Assembly (NCBI RefSeq): GCF_003340565.1
Contig: NZ_QPLK01000025.1
Span: 1 to 41,327 of the forward strand
DNA from: Rhodovulum sp. 12E13
GTDB taxonomy: Bacteria; Pseudomonadota; Alphaproteobacteria; Rhodobacterales; Rhodobacteraceae
Direction: 5' to 3'
DNA length: 41,327 nt
Shown here: in pieces, positions 17,945 through 24,891 of the stretch
Numbering within the stretch: the first letter of the stretch is position 1
How the letters are laid out: each line of letters opens with the position of its first letter
Notes under the pieces: model-generated
The model's input: the letters and a program-made list of their open reading frames with translations, nothing else
The model's database searches: none
What the model was told of the DNA's origin: nothing
Translations under genes and position numbers: made by a program

Positions 17945-19045
17945 TCAGGCGCCCCAACCCTCCGACTGCATCTCCATCAGTCGGCTCGCGGTGCGGGCGA
18001 ACTCGAAGCTGCCCTCGCCCTCAATGTAGAGGAAATCGGGCGGTGCGGCTGCCGTGCAGATCAGTTGCACGCGCGCCTCGTAGAGGGCGTCGACCAGCGT
18101 CACGAAGCGGCGCGCCTCGTTGAAGTTGTCGCGCGACAGCCGGGGGATGTCGGTCAGCACCAGAACCCGCACCGCCTGCGCGATCGCAAGGTAGTCGGCC
18201 GGCCCCAACGGGTGGCCGCAGAGATCGAAGAAACCCGCCCGCGCCACGCCGTTGCGGAAGGCCGGGAGATCCACGTCGCGGCCCTGCACGCGCAGCACGA
18301 GGGGGTGCGGCTCGCCGCCGTCGAGCAGGTCGTCCCAGATCGCGTTGACGGCGGCGCGGGCCTCGTGGTCGTTGGGCGTGAGGTACGTGCGCGCCCCCGA
18401 CAGGCGACCCTGACGGTAGTCGCGGTCGGCCGCGAGCTCGAGCACCTCCATGTGGCGCTCGATCAGGTCGATGAAGGGCAGGAAGACCTCGCGGTTGATC
18501 CCGTCCTTGTAGAGGTCGCGGGGCGGGCGGTTCGACGTCGTGACCACCGTCACGCCCGCCGCGAAGAGCCGCTCGAAGAGCCGGCCCACGATCATCGCGT
18601 CGGCGACGTCGGAGATCTGCATCTCGTCGAAGCAGAGCAGGTCGACATGGGCGATCACATCGCCGGCCACGGGCAGGATGGCGTCGTCGACCCCCGTCTT
18701 CCGGGCCTCGTGCAGGCCGGCATGGATCTCCTGCATGAAGGCGTGGAAGTGGACGCGCCGCTTGCGCTCGATAGGTGCGGCCTCGAAGAACAGGTCCATC
18801 AGCATCGACTTGCCGCGCCCCACCCCGCCCCAGAGGTAGAGGCCGCGCACCGGATCGCGGGGCGGCGCCTTCCCGAACAGGCCGCGCAAGCCCTTCTTCG
18901 GCGGCGGCGTCTGGCGGCCGATCTCGCGCCGGATCCGCTCGAGCGGCACTGCCGCCTGTTCCTGCGCCGGATCGGGCGCGAGCAGGCCGCGGCCGATCCG
19001 GTCGGCGAGGATCTCGGGCAGGGTTCGGGCGGGCGCGTCGGGCAT
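17945..19045 (-). CDS. zapE: Cell division protein ZapE (AFG1-like ATPase)
   Basis: This P-loop ATPase has 366 residues. ZapE/AFG1 proteins associate with the division ring in E. coli and with protein quality control in mitochondria. Walker A is LWGGVGRGKSMLMD near residues 70-83, and Walker B LLCFDEMQISDVADAMIVG near 135-153. The sensor segment TVVTTSNRPPRDLYKDG and the arginine-bearing RHMEVLELAADRDYR follow in the family order. The ATG at 19045 is chosen because the frame upstream is low-complexity. The upstream ribosome binding site is weak (GGCGGTAGACC). No cotranscribed neighbour is evident. The stress island begins just to the right, with a terminator at 19196 separating the two. Confidence 0.93.
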   Translation of the reverse strand: MPDAPARTLPEILADRIGRGLLAPDPAQEQAAVPLERIRREIGRQTPPPKKGLRGLFGKAPPRDPVRGLYLWGGVGRGKSMLMDLFFEAAPIERKRRVHFHAFMQEIHAGLHEARKTGVDDAILPVAGDVIAHVDLLCFDEMQISDVADAMIVGRLFERLFAAGVTVVTTSNRPPRDLYKDGINREVFLPFIDLIERHMEVLELAADRDYRQGRLSGARTYLTPNDHEARAAVNAIWDDLLDGGEPHPLVLRVQGRDVDLPAFRNGVARAGFFDLCGHPLGPADYLAIAQAVRVLVLTDIPRLSRDNFNEARRFVTLVDALYEARVQLICTAAAPPDFLYIEGEGSFEFARTASRLMEMQSEGWGA

Positions 19046-19195
19046 CACCGCCGGTCTACCGCCTTGCCGGGCGGACGCAAGGCGCTCGCGCTGGCGGGCT
19101 GGCGCGACGCGGGGCAGGAGCGGGGCGACGGGGGGCGGGGCCGGGCCGAACCGGCAGGCGCAGGCTCCGGGAGGTGCGACGGCCGCCGAAAAAAA

Positions 19196-19217
19196 GCCCC
19201 GCGCCATAGCGCGGGGC
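19196..19217 (-). terminator. Intrinsic terminator at the left edge of the stress island
   Basis: GCCCCGCGC-CATA-GCGCGGGGC is a perfect 9-bp stem with a 4-base loop. Seven A residues at 19189-19195 give a U tract on the minus strand. It follows the minus-strand gene ending at 19257 by 40 bp. Confidence 0.88.
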
Positions 19218-19256
19218 CAGTCGGGAAGGGAACCAGAAGAACCGGAGGCCCAGGCA

Positions 19257-20333
19257 TCAGCCTCCGGTCCCGCGCCGGGCACCCGATCGGGCACCTTCGG
19301 CGACACGGGCCGCGCCTTGACGCAACCGGTGCTCGGTCTCCCGAACGACCTCTTCGCCGTCGGGAATGCTGTGCCGCGCGCTCTCGGCCGCCTCCGTGGC
19401 CATGCCCCGGGCTTCGTCAAGGGCGCCGCGGGCGGCGTCGGCGATACGGGCGCGCTCCTGGCGATAGATCTCCTCGGCCTCGTCCATCAGCCGCTCCGAC
19501 AGGTCGCCCAGTCGCTCGTCCTCGAAGCGCGAGCGGGGGAGGGCGGCGCCGACCGCCGCGCCGAGAGCGACGGCGAGCGTGCCCACGAGCAGCGGATGGT
19601 CGCGGTAGGCCTCCCGGGCGCTCCGACCGCCGTCGCGCAGGGCGTGGTCGGCGCGGTGGCGGGCGCGCTCCGACGCGTCGCGCAAGCGATCCCGGGCCTC
19701 CATCGCCCTCATGCGGGCGGCCACGACCCGGTTGCGGGCCTCGGCCGACATTTCTTCCGTGCCGGCCTCGACATGTTCCCGCAGCCTGTCGTAGCCGCGG
19801 CTCACCTCGCCGCGAGCCTGCTCCATCCTGTGCTGCGCCTCGTCCGCTGTCTCGCGCAACCGGCGCTCGTACGGCGCGAGACGAGAGCGGGCGCGGGCCC
19901 GGCCGCGCTGGCCGGCCGCCTCTGCACGCTGCCGCGCGGTGCGGGCTGCATGGCGCACATCCTCGCGCTCGACGCGGGGGGCGAACATCAGCGCCACACC
20001 GGCGGCCGCCAGCGCAGTGCCCACGGGGTTGCGGCGGGCGTGCTCGATCAGGCCCCGGCCAATGCCGGAGGTGCTGCGCACCAGGCCATGGCCGAGCCCT
20101 TCGGCCCATGCGCCGTCATCCTCGTCGAGATCGTGGTCCCCGAAACGGTCTGCTTCGAGCGCGTGGAGATCCTCCTCGTAGCCGCGCCAAAAGCTGTCTT
20201 CGGCCTTCGGCTCGAGGGGCTGACCCGAGCGGGTGGTCGCGGCCGCGGGGGACTGGGCCCCGACGGGGGCCTGCAGGCTCTCGCCAGCATGGCGGAACGG
20301 CTCGGGAGTGCGGTTGGTGGTAGGGTCGCTCAT
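19257..20333 (-). CDS. Membrane-associated coiled-coil protein, DUF883/YqjD-like
   Basis: This protein has 358 residues. It has no enzyme motif. The N-terminal 45 residues are disordered. A short hydrophobic segment at 103-118 (PVGTALAAAGVALMFA) is preceded by HARRN. A long Arg/Glu/Ala-rich helix (about 120-240) is followed by a second hydrophobic segment at 246-265 (HPLLVGTLAVALGAAVGAAL) and another amphipathic helix. This layout resembles the YqjD/ElaB/DUF883 stress proteins that tether to the inner membrane. The ATG follows a strong GAAGGAGACGATAC ribosome binding site. It lies 89 bp downstream of the small gene ending at 20423 and has no promoter of its own that I can see, so it is probably read from the EcfG-type promoter at 20664-20688. 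A clear terminator follows. Confidence 0.7.
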   Translation of the reverse strand: MSDPTTNRTPEPFRHAGESLQAPVGAQSPAAATTRSGQPLEPKAEDSFWRGYEEDLHALEADRFGDHDLDEDDGAWAEGLGHGLVRSTSGIGRGLIEHARRNPVGTALAAAGVALMFAPRVEREDVRHAARTARQRAEAAGQRGRARARSRLAPYERRLRETADEAQHRMEQARGEVSRGYDRLREHVEAGTEEMSAEARNRVVAARMRAMEARDRLRDASERARHRADHALRDGGRSAREAYRDHPLLVGTLAVALGAAVGAALPRSRFEDERLGDLSERLMDEAEEIYRQERARIADAARGALDEARGMATEAAESARHSIPDGEEVVRETEHRLRQGAARVAEGARSGARRGTGG

Positions 20334-20422
20334 GTATCGTCTCCTTCGGGCCTCCGGCTCGGGCGGCGCGATGGGGGTCGCGGAAGCGGGCCGCCATCTT
20401 CATCTCTCGGCGTCGCCTGGCC

Positions 20423-20608
20423 TTACCGGCCCCGACGCGGGCGCGGCGGCTCGACCGGGATCGGGATCGGCCGGTGCTGCGGCGCGGGCGCACCGGGGCC
20501 GGGCAGCCAGCCTCCGATCCAGTCGCCGAGCCTGCCGCCCCAGCGGCGGCCGGGGCGCTTCGGCGGGCGGGGTGTCTTGCCGGTTTCGTCGGTCGCGGGT
20601 GCGGGCAT
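20423..20608 (-). CDS. Small basic Pro/Arg/Trp-rich protein of unknown function
   Basis: This protein has 61 residues and no family I recognise. It is rich in Pro, Arg and Gly, with a central WGGRLGDWIGGWLPGPG segment that could form a short amphipathic, membrane-binding patch. Two things support it as a real gene: a good ribosome binding site (GAAAGGACGGACACCGCC before the ATG at 20608) and an exact EcfG-type promoter (GGAAC-N16-CGTT) at 20664-20688, 56 bp upstream. It probably forms an operon with the coiled-coil membrane protein that follows. Confidence 0.55.
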   Translation of the reverse strand: MPAPATDETGKTPRPPKRPGRRWGGRLGDWIGGWLPGPGAPAPQHRPIPIPVEPPRPRRGR

Positions 20609-20663
20609 GGCGGTGTCCGTCCTTTCGCGGGCTGATGTGGCATGTCTGTCTGTCGAGGGTCGA

Positions 20664-20688
20664 AACGCCTCCCTGGGTGGCTTGTTCC
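20664..20688 (-). promoter_or_regulatory. EcfG-type stress promoter (61-residue protein and DUF883-like operon)
   Basis: On the minus strand: GGAAC, 16 bp, CGTT. The -10 box ends 56 bp before the ATG at 20608. Both boxes match the published alphaproteobacterial EcfG consensus exactly. Confidence 0.8.
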
Positions 20689-20753
20689 GCTGCGCCGATG
20701 CTGCGGTGGTGCATCGGCAAGCGCGACGCGCGGCGAAGACATCGAGGATCCTT

Positions 20754-20787
20754 CGCATCGCGTGCGCATGCGCATCGCGTGCGCATG
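20754..20787 (+). repeat. 17-bp perfect tandem duplication
   Basis: CGCATCGCGTGCGCATG occurs at 20754-20770 and again at 20771-20787. AGTGCGCGATGCG follows, which is partly the inverse of the unit. It lies between the two divergent EcfG promoters. Confidence 0.85.
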
Positions 20788-20865
20788 AGTGCGCGATGCG
20801 GGATGCTGCCCCGCCCGTGGGCGGGCGAGCCGCCGGTGGCCCCGCGGCCATTCGGGCCACCCGGG

Positions 20866-20890
20866 GGAACATGGCACGGGGGCTCACGTT
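20866..20890 (+). promoter_or_regulatory. EcfG-type stress promoter of the PRC-barrel gene
   Basis: GGAAC (20866-20870), 16 bp, CGTT (20887-20890), an exact consensus match, 45 bp before the ATG at 20936. Confidence 0.85.
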
Positions 20891-20935
20891 GGGCGGGTGG
20901 ATCGCAGTGGATACCCGATGCGAAAAGGAGGACAC

Positions 20936-21511
20936 ATGACCCGCTTCACGCTTCTCGCGACCGCCGCCTCGCTGCTGGCCGCGCCTGCCCTGGCCGACAA
21001 CCACATGGCGCAAAGTGACTCGGCCCAGACCACGGAGAACCAGGGCAGCGAGCAGATGGCCCAGGGCACCGGGACGGAGCCCGAGGGCCGCGGCCAGACC
21101 ATGATGGACGACGGCGCCCAGTACGCCAGCGGAACCATGAGCAGTGACAACCAGCTTCAGAACATGATCCGCACGTCCGAGATCGTCGGCGGCGACGTCT
21201 ATACGGTTCGCGACAATGAATGGACCGACGAGGAATGGGCCGAACTCGACATGTTCGACGATATTGGCGACGGTTGGGAGGATATCGGCAACATCACCGA
21301 CGTCGTTCTCACCCCCGATGGCTCGCGGGCCGGCCTCGTGATCAGCCACGGCGGCTTCCTCGATATCGGCGATGACACCGTCCTCCTGACGATGGACGAG
21401 TTGCGCCGCGTCGGCTCGACCGAGGATGTCGGCGGCGACTACAACTACGTCACGCGCCTGACTCAGGACGAGATCGAACAGATGCCCGAGGTCGAGGAGA
21501 ACTGGTGGTAA
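20936..21511 (+). CDS. Exported PRC-barrel-like protein
   Basis: This protein has 191 residues. Residues 1-21 form a signal peptide (MTRFTLLATAASLLAAPALA, then DNH), so it is periplasmic. A Gln/Ser/Met-rich linker (about 22-75) precedes a domain at 80-190. In it, SEIVGGDVYTV, IGNITDVVLTPDGSRAGLVI and DIGDDTVLLTMDEL resemble the PRC-barrel fold seen in envelope stress and photosynthetic reaction-centre proteins. The mature protein is strongly acidic and ends in NWW. The ATG follows a near-perfect AAAAGGAGGACAC ribosome binding site and an exact EcfG promoter. A hairpin at 21553-21580 ends the unit, so it appears monocistronic. Confidence 0.8.
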   Translation: MTRFTLLATAASLLAAPALADNHMAQSDSAQTTENQGSEQMAQGTGTEPEGRGQTMMDDGAQYASGTMSSDNQLQNMIRTSEIVGGDVYTVRDNEWTDEEWAELDMFDDIGDGWEDIGNITDVVLTPDGSRAGLVISHGGFLDIGDDTVLLTMDELRRVGSTEDVGGDYNYVTRLTQDEIEQMPEVEENWW

Positions 21512-21552
21512 TCGGCCGTCCGGCCGAACACTCAGCGCGACCGACCGGATAC

Positions 21553-21580
21553 CGCCCCGCCGGCCCTCGCCGGCGGGGCG
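21553..21580 (+). terminator. Hairpin after the PRC-barrel gene
   Basis: CGCCCCGCCGG and CCGGCGGGGCG form a perfect 11-bp stem around a 6-base loop, 42 bp after the stop. There is no long T tract, only CTTGCGTG, so termination is likely but not certain. Confidence 0.65.
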
Positions 21581-21913
21581 CTTGCGTGCCAGCCCCCCGA
21601 ACGGAGGCGGCTCGATTCCTTATACGGGTGCAGACGGCCACATTCATCGAAGCTGATCCCGGTCTGCCCGGCGACCCGCGCCTTGCGCATCGGCGCACAC
21701 GGCACCGCGACGGCAATGAGTATGCGGCCCGACAGGCTGCTCGGCGCCGTCGGCCGCCATGACGAGATCGATCCGCGTCTGATCCTCGACCGGGTCGCTG
21801 GCGAGAGGGCAGCCACGCTCCCGCCGATCGATGTGCGCGCCTGGTTCGCCTCGCTAACCCCACCTCGGCTATGGCGCCTTGCGGTGCCCTGGCGCGCGCA
21901 GCCGCCGGCACCG

Positions 21914-21938
21914 GGAACAAGCGACGGCGATGCCGGTT
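21914..21938 (+). promoter_or_regulatory. EcfG-type promoter of the YqjD/holin/DUF3618 operon
   Basis: GGAAC (21914-21918), 16 bp, GGTT (21935-21938). There is one mismatch to the CGTT box. It lies 67 bp before the ATG at 22006. Confidence 0.6.
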
Positions 21939-22005
21939 TTCCGCCCTGATGCAGCGATGACCGCTTGCCCCGACCGCAACCGCCCGATGGAGGAGTCTCA
22001 AGCCC

Positions 22006-22623
22006 ATGACACCTGCCGAATCCAGCCCCGAGCCCGCGGAAGCGGCAGACCGCGCCCGCCGCGAGGCCAGCGAGGAAGCGCGCCGGGCGGGCGAAGAGGT
22101 CCGCGCGGCCGCGCGGGGCGTGCGCGACCATGCCGGCGATGCGGTGCGCGACGCTGGCCGCATGGCCCGCGACGAGGCCAATGCCCGCGTTGGCCGGGCC
22201 GCCGACAGCGCCGCCGCGGAGGCCGAGCGCGCCGCCGCCGCCGCCGAAGATGCGGCCGGCGATTACCCCGACGGGGCGATGCCCGGGCGCGCTCTGGAAA
22301 GTGTCTCGGCCTTTCTGGAAGACACGGCTGACAGCCTGCGCCGGGCCGATCTCGAGAGCGTCGCCGACGACGTGAGCCACTTCGCCCGACGCAACCCGCT
22401 GACCTTCCTCGCCGGCGCGGCGGCGGTCGGCTTCGCCGCCGCGCGGCTCGCCCGCGCCGCTCCGCACGGCGACGGCCGCTTCGACGACGCGCCCGACCGG
22501 GATGAGACAGGCCGCGCCCGGCAGTCTGGCCCGGACGACCCGCAGGGCTTCGGGCGGGCTGATCCCGTGCAGGCGCAGGACATCGACCCTGCCGCCGGCA
22601 CGCGCAGCACGGAGGGGACATGA
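22006..22623 (+). CDS. YqjD/DUF883-like Ala/Arg-rich membrane-tethered protein
   Basis: This protein has 205 residues. The first 85 are an unbroken Ala/Glu/Arg helix with heptad-like character, probably a coiled coil. Residues 95-130 are a conserved-looking amphipathic segment (LESVSAFLEDTADSLRRADL) ending in HFARRN, followed by a hydrophobic stretch at 131-148 (PLTFLAGAAAVGFAAARL). The tail is disordered. The HFARRNPLTFLAGAAAVGF pattern is typical of DUF883-type inner-membrane proteins that are stress-induced in E. coli (YqjD, ElaB). It is first of three overlapping genes. The start ATG follows GATGGAGGAGTCTCAAGCCC. Confidence 0.7.
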   Translation: MTPAESSPEPAEAADRARREASEEARRAGEEVRAAARGVRDHAGDAVRDAGRMARDEANARVGRAADSAAAEAERAAAAAEDAAGDYPDGAMPGRALESVSAFLEDTADSLRRADLESVADDVSHFARRNPLTFLAGAAAVGFAAARLARAAPHGDGRFDDAPDRDETGRARQSGPDDPQGFGRADPVQAQDIDPAAGTRSTEGT

Positions 22624-23081
22624 GCGGCACCACCACACAGGCCCGGCACGGCGAGGGGCGGGGCGAGACGGGCACCGGGGGGGCCTCGGAGACGCTCTCG
22701 ACCGCCCGACTCGTCGCGCGCGCGCTCGACCAGGTGCGCGACCTGATGCGGCGCGAGCTCGACCTCGCGCGCGCAGAAGCCGACCGGTCGCTCCGCCACG
22801 CGGGGGCCGCGATCGGCCTGATCGGAGGCGCGCTGGTGCTGGCGCTCGGCGCCGTCGATGTTCTGTCGGCTGCGCTTGTCGCCGTGATCACGCAGGAAAC
22901 GGCCCTGCCCGCGTGGCTTTCGGCGGCGATCGTCGGCGGTGCCCTGGCGGTTGTCGCGCTGGCGCTCGCCTTGGCCGCGCGGTCGGCCCTAAGCCGCGTG
23001 CAGTTCGGGCCCGAGCGGGTGGCCGGCAACGTCCGAAAGGACGTGCAGACGGTGAGAGAGAGGACTCGCGACCATGACTGA
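22620..23081 (+). CDS. Phage holin superfamily membrane protein (YqjE-like)
   Basis: This protein has 153 residues. After a disordered N-terminus, a helix at 28-58 (ALDQVRDLMRRELDLARAEA) leads to two transmembrane segments at about 62-90 and 97-121. This is the layout of the Phage_holin_3_6/YqjE family. Despite the family name, these proteins are chromosomal membrane proteins, usually beside YqjD and YqjK-like genes, and have no shown lytic role. The ATG overlaps the previous stop by four bases, and the 3' end overlaps the DUF3618 gene by eight bases. Confidence 0.85.
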   Translation: MSGTTTQARHGEGRGETGTGGASETLSTARLVARALDQVRDLMRRELDLARAEADRSLRHAGAAIGLIGGALVLALGAVDVLSAALVAVITQETALPAWLSAAIVGGALAVVALALALAARSALSRVQFGPERVAGNVRKDVQTVRERTRDHD

Positions 23082-23526
23082 CGGCCGGAGAGAGCGCCCC
23101 GACGAGATCGAGCGCGATATCGAGGCCCGCCGCGACGATCTGGCCGCGACGCTGGATGCCCTGCAGGACAGGGCCTCGCCCCGCGGACTGGCCGAGGGGG
23201 TGGGGCACGCGCTGAAGGATGAGGGTGGAGAGATGCTTGACGCCGCCATACGGGTGGCGCGGCGCAACCCCGTCGCCGTGGCGATGATCGCGGCCGGCGT
23301 GGCGTGGCTCGCCTTCGGCCCCGATACGGCCGGTCCGCAGGACCGCCGCCGTCGTGACCCGGCCGAACGGCCACGGGCGCACGCCCGGGCACCTGCCGCT
23401 CAGCCGGCGGGCAAGCGCCCGCGGGGGCCGGTGCCGGGCGGCACGGCCCATGCAAGCCGGCCGCTGGCGGGCGACAGGTCCGACCGGGCTCCGGCGCGGC
23501 TCACCCCGGCTGCGACGGAGCGTTGA
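23074..23526 (+). CDS. DUF3618 domain protein
   Basis: This protein has 150 residues. The DUF3618 signature DEIERDIEARRDDLAATLDA lies at residues 10-29. A hydrophobic segment at 66-82 (PVAVAMIAAGVAWLAFG) follows the VARRN motif shared with the other two proteins of the operon. The C-terminal 65 residues are Pro/Arg-rich and probably disordered. It ends the three-gene membrane operon driven by the EcfG-type promoter at 21914. The function is unknown; the genomic pairing with YqjE-like holins is widespread. Confidence 0.8.
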   Translation: MTDGRRERPDEIERDIEARRDDLAATLDALQDRASPRGLAEGVGHALKDEGGEMLDAAIRVARRNPVAVAMIAAGVAWLAFGPDTAGPQDRRRRDPAERPRAHARAPAAQPAGKRPRGPVPGGTAHASRPLAGDRSDRAPARLTPAATER

Positions 23527-23623
23527 TCCGGCGTCGCGCCGCGTGTGCGATGGACGCGCGCCTCTCTCCAGACGGCGCGTGGCGCCCGACCTCCATTGGC
23601 AGATGTTGTTGCGCGCCGCGCGG

Positions 23624-23821
23624 TCAGCGGCGCGACACGCTTGGGGCAGAGCGGGGCCCGGCGACCAGCCAGATCAGGAACCCGATCAGTGGCAACAGGA
23701 TGACCAGCAGGCACCACAGCACCTTGGAGCCGGTCGACGCGGTGGAGCCGACAATCGACACGAGTGCCCAGATGTCGAGAACCAGCACGATGAAGCCGCC
23801 TATCCCTCCGATTTCCAGCAT
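23624..23821 (-). CDS. PLDc_N-domain small membrane protein
   Basis: This protein has 65 residues and two transmembrane helices (about 5-25 and 35-54). The segment KVLWCLLVILLPLIGFLIWL is the hallmark of the PLDc_N domain, which forms the membrane-anchoring N-terminus of cardiolipin synthases and also occurs alone. Standalone versions have no known activity. The ATG at 23821 follows GAAAGGAGTCATGCA, and an EcfG-type promoter lies 45 bp upstream. It is convergent with the DUF3618 operon. Confidence 0.85.
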   Translation of the reverse strand: MLEIGGIGGFIVLVLDIWALVSIVGSTASTGSKVLWCLLVILLPLIGFLIWLVAGPRSAPSVSRR

Positions 23822-23866
23822 TGCATGACTCCTTTCGAAAACGCCCCTGCAGGGGCTCTGCCCGTC

Positions 23867-23891
23867 AACCTGTGCACTGTGGCCCTGTTCC
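23867..23891 (-). promoter_or_regulatory. EcfG-type promoter of the PLDc_N gene
   Basis: On the minus strand: GGAAC (23887-23891), 16 bp, GGTT (23867-23870), 45 bp before the start codon at 23821. There is one mismatch in the -10 box. Confidence 0.6.
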
Positions 23892-23932
23892 CTGCGTGTC
23901 GCAGAGGGCGTGCCGCAGCGCGCTGACCCGAC

Positions 23933-24403
23933 TCAGACCAGGAACATTACAAGGCCGACGACCACGACGACCGCCAGAATGACGAGGCCGAACCGGAGCG
24001 GCCCCGCGCGGCGCATGTCGGGGTCCTCGAGCAACTCGCCCCGCACGAGGCCCTGCTCCCGATCTGGCGAGGGGTGCGTCTGGGCGCTGGAATGACGCGC
24101 CTCGACCTCCTGCCGGGCGACGCTGTCGGGATCGTAGGCCTCTGGCGGCGCGGTCTGGCCAATCACCGCGTGCGGGTGCGGAGAAGGCTCGGCCGCGTCG
24201 GGTTGCCGGGGCCCTCCCGCCGCGTGACGGCCGTCGGCTGTCCCTGCACCCGTCGTCGCGCCCGGACGGGGGTCGACGGCGGGGGGCGGTTTGCCGCGGC
24301 CGACCGGATCGGGCGGGCGGCGACGGGGAGGGCCGGACGTGTCGTTGCGGTGCTGGCGGCGGCCGTGCGGCTCGCCTTGCCGGGAAGGCTGGTTCGGGGT
24401 CAT
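23933..24403 (-). CDS. C-terminally membrane-anchored disordered protein
   Basis: This protein has 156 residues and no family I recognise. Residues 1-100 are hydrophilic and low-complexity (Pro, Arg, Gly, His). A short acidic segment (REQGLVRGELLEDPDMRRAG) precedes a single C-terminal transmembrane helix (RFGLVILAVVVVVGLVMFLV), so the protein is probably tail-anchored in the inner membrane with its body in the cytoplasm. The ATG follows GAGAGGAGATAACCAC, and an exact EcfG promoter lies 81 bp upstream. The gene at 38147 encodes a protein with the same architecture. Confidence 0.65.
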   Translation of the reverse strand: MTPNQPSRQGEPHGRRQHRNDTSGPPRRRPPDPVGRGKPPPAVDPRPGATTGAGTADGRHAAGGPRQPDAAEPSPHPHAVIGQTAPPEAYDPDSVARQEVEARHSSAQTHPSPDREQGLVRGELLEDPDMRRAGPLRFGLVILAVVVVVGLVMFLV

Positions 24404-24484
24404 GTGGTTATCTCCTCTCTCCTGGGGCGGCGGCGCCCGACGCGGATGAGGCGGGGCGCACGCCACCGGCGATCTCGGCATACG

Positions 24485-24509
24485 AACGGCCGGCGGCGGG
24501 TAGGGTTCC
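24485..24509 (-). promoter_or_regulatory. EcfG-type promoter of the 156-residue tail-anchored protein
   Basis: On the minus strand: GGAAC (24505-24509), 16 bp, CGTT (24485-24488). This is an exact consensus match, 81 bp before the start codon at 24403. Confidence 0.8.
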
Positions 24510-24557
24510 GGGGGCGGCTGCCCCTGTCTGGCGGCGCGGGCGCCGCGACGGCCGCTC

Positions 24558-24692
24558 TCAGGCGGCCGAGGCGATCTCGGAGCGCGACAGCGGCATCGGC
24601 GCGGGATCTTCGGCCAGCGCGGCGACCGAGGCGGCGCCGGCGAGCCCGGCAGCGAACCCGGCGAGCGCAAGGACGGTGACGATCCTTGGCAT
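24558..24692 (-). CDS. 44-residue exported peptide
   Basis: The peptide starts MPRIVTVLALAGFAAGLAGA, which looks like a signal peptide or single membrane helix, and ends in about 17 polar residues (EDPAPMPLSRSEIASAA). No homologue is recognised. It is called a gene because the ATG follows a strong GAAAGGAGGGCCGCCCC ribosome binding site and an EcfG-type promoter stands 70 bp upstream. It lies alone between the tail-anchored protein gene and the divergent amidoligase operon. Confidence 0.55.
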   Translation of the reverse strand: MPRIVTVLALAGFAAGLAGAASVAALAEDPAPMPLSRSEIASAA

Positions 24693-24762
24693 GGGGCGGC
24701 CCTCCTTTCTCGTGCGCAGCATCGGCGCGGCGCGGGGCGACCTGTCCCGCATCGCCGGCGGC

Positions 24763-24788
24763 AACCGGGCACCGGGCGGCGATGTTCC
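24763..24788 (-). promoter_or_regulatory. EcfG-type promoter of the 44-residue peptide
   Basis: On the minus strand: GGAAC (24784-24788), 17 bp, GGTT (24763-24766), 70 bp before the ATG at 24692. The -10 box has one mismatch. Confidence 0.55.
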
Positions 24789-24845
24789 GGCCTGTCGCGG
24801 CCGCGTGACCCGAGCCGAAGCGCCCCCGCGGCTGCGAACCCGCGC

Positions 24846-24871
24846 GGAACGATCGCGCTGCGCAGGGCGTT
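24846..24871 (+). promoter_or_regulatory. EcfG-type promoter of the amidoligase operon
   Basis: GGAAC (24846-24850), 17 bp, CGTT (24868-24871), only 20 bp before the ATG at 24892. The 5' leader would be about a dozen bases, just enough for the GAGG ribosome binding site. Confidence 0.7.
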
Positions 24872-24891
24872 GAGGCGCGTATACTGACCCG

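Larger units (their letters stand above)
20609..20935. other. Divergent regulatory region with two EcfG promoters and a tandem repeat
   Basis: This 327-bp space between divergent transcription units holds one EcfG-type promoter on each strand (20664-20688 and 20866-20890) and a 17-bp perfect tandem duplication between them. Open frames crossing it are high-GC noise. Confidence 0.6.
21512..22005. other. Intergenic stretch of 494 bp, possible decayed DNA
   Basis: Apart from the hairpin at 21553-21580 and the EcfG-type promoter at 21914-21938, no feature is recognised. An 88-codon plus frame (21683-21949) and antisense frames lack a ribosome binding site and family motifs. The lower GC and the sequence around 21600-21700 differ slightly from the neighbours, which would fit a degraded element, but I cannot name it. 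Confidence 0.4.

Noticed and set aside
21683-21949. An 88-codon plus frame in the space before the YqjD-like operon
   Set aside because: There is no ribosome binding site or recognisable motif, and the EcfG-type promoter lies inside its 3' end.
22620-23081. A prophage lysis gene
   Set aside because: The holin-superfamily match is of the chromosomal YqjE type between YqjD- and DUF3618-like genes. No phage genes are nearby.
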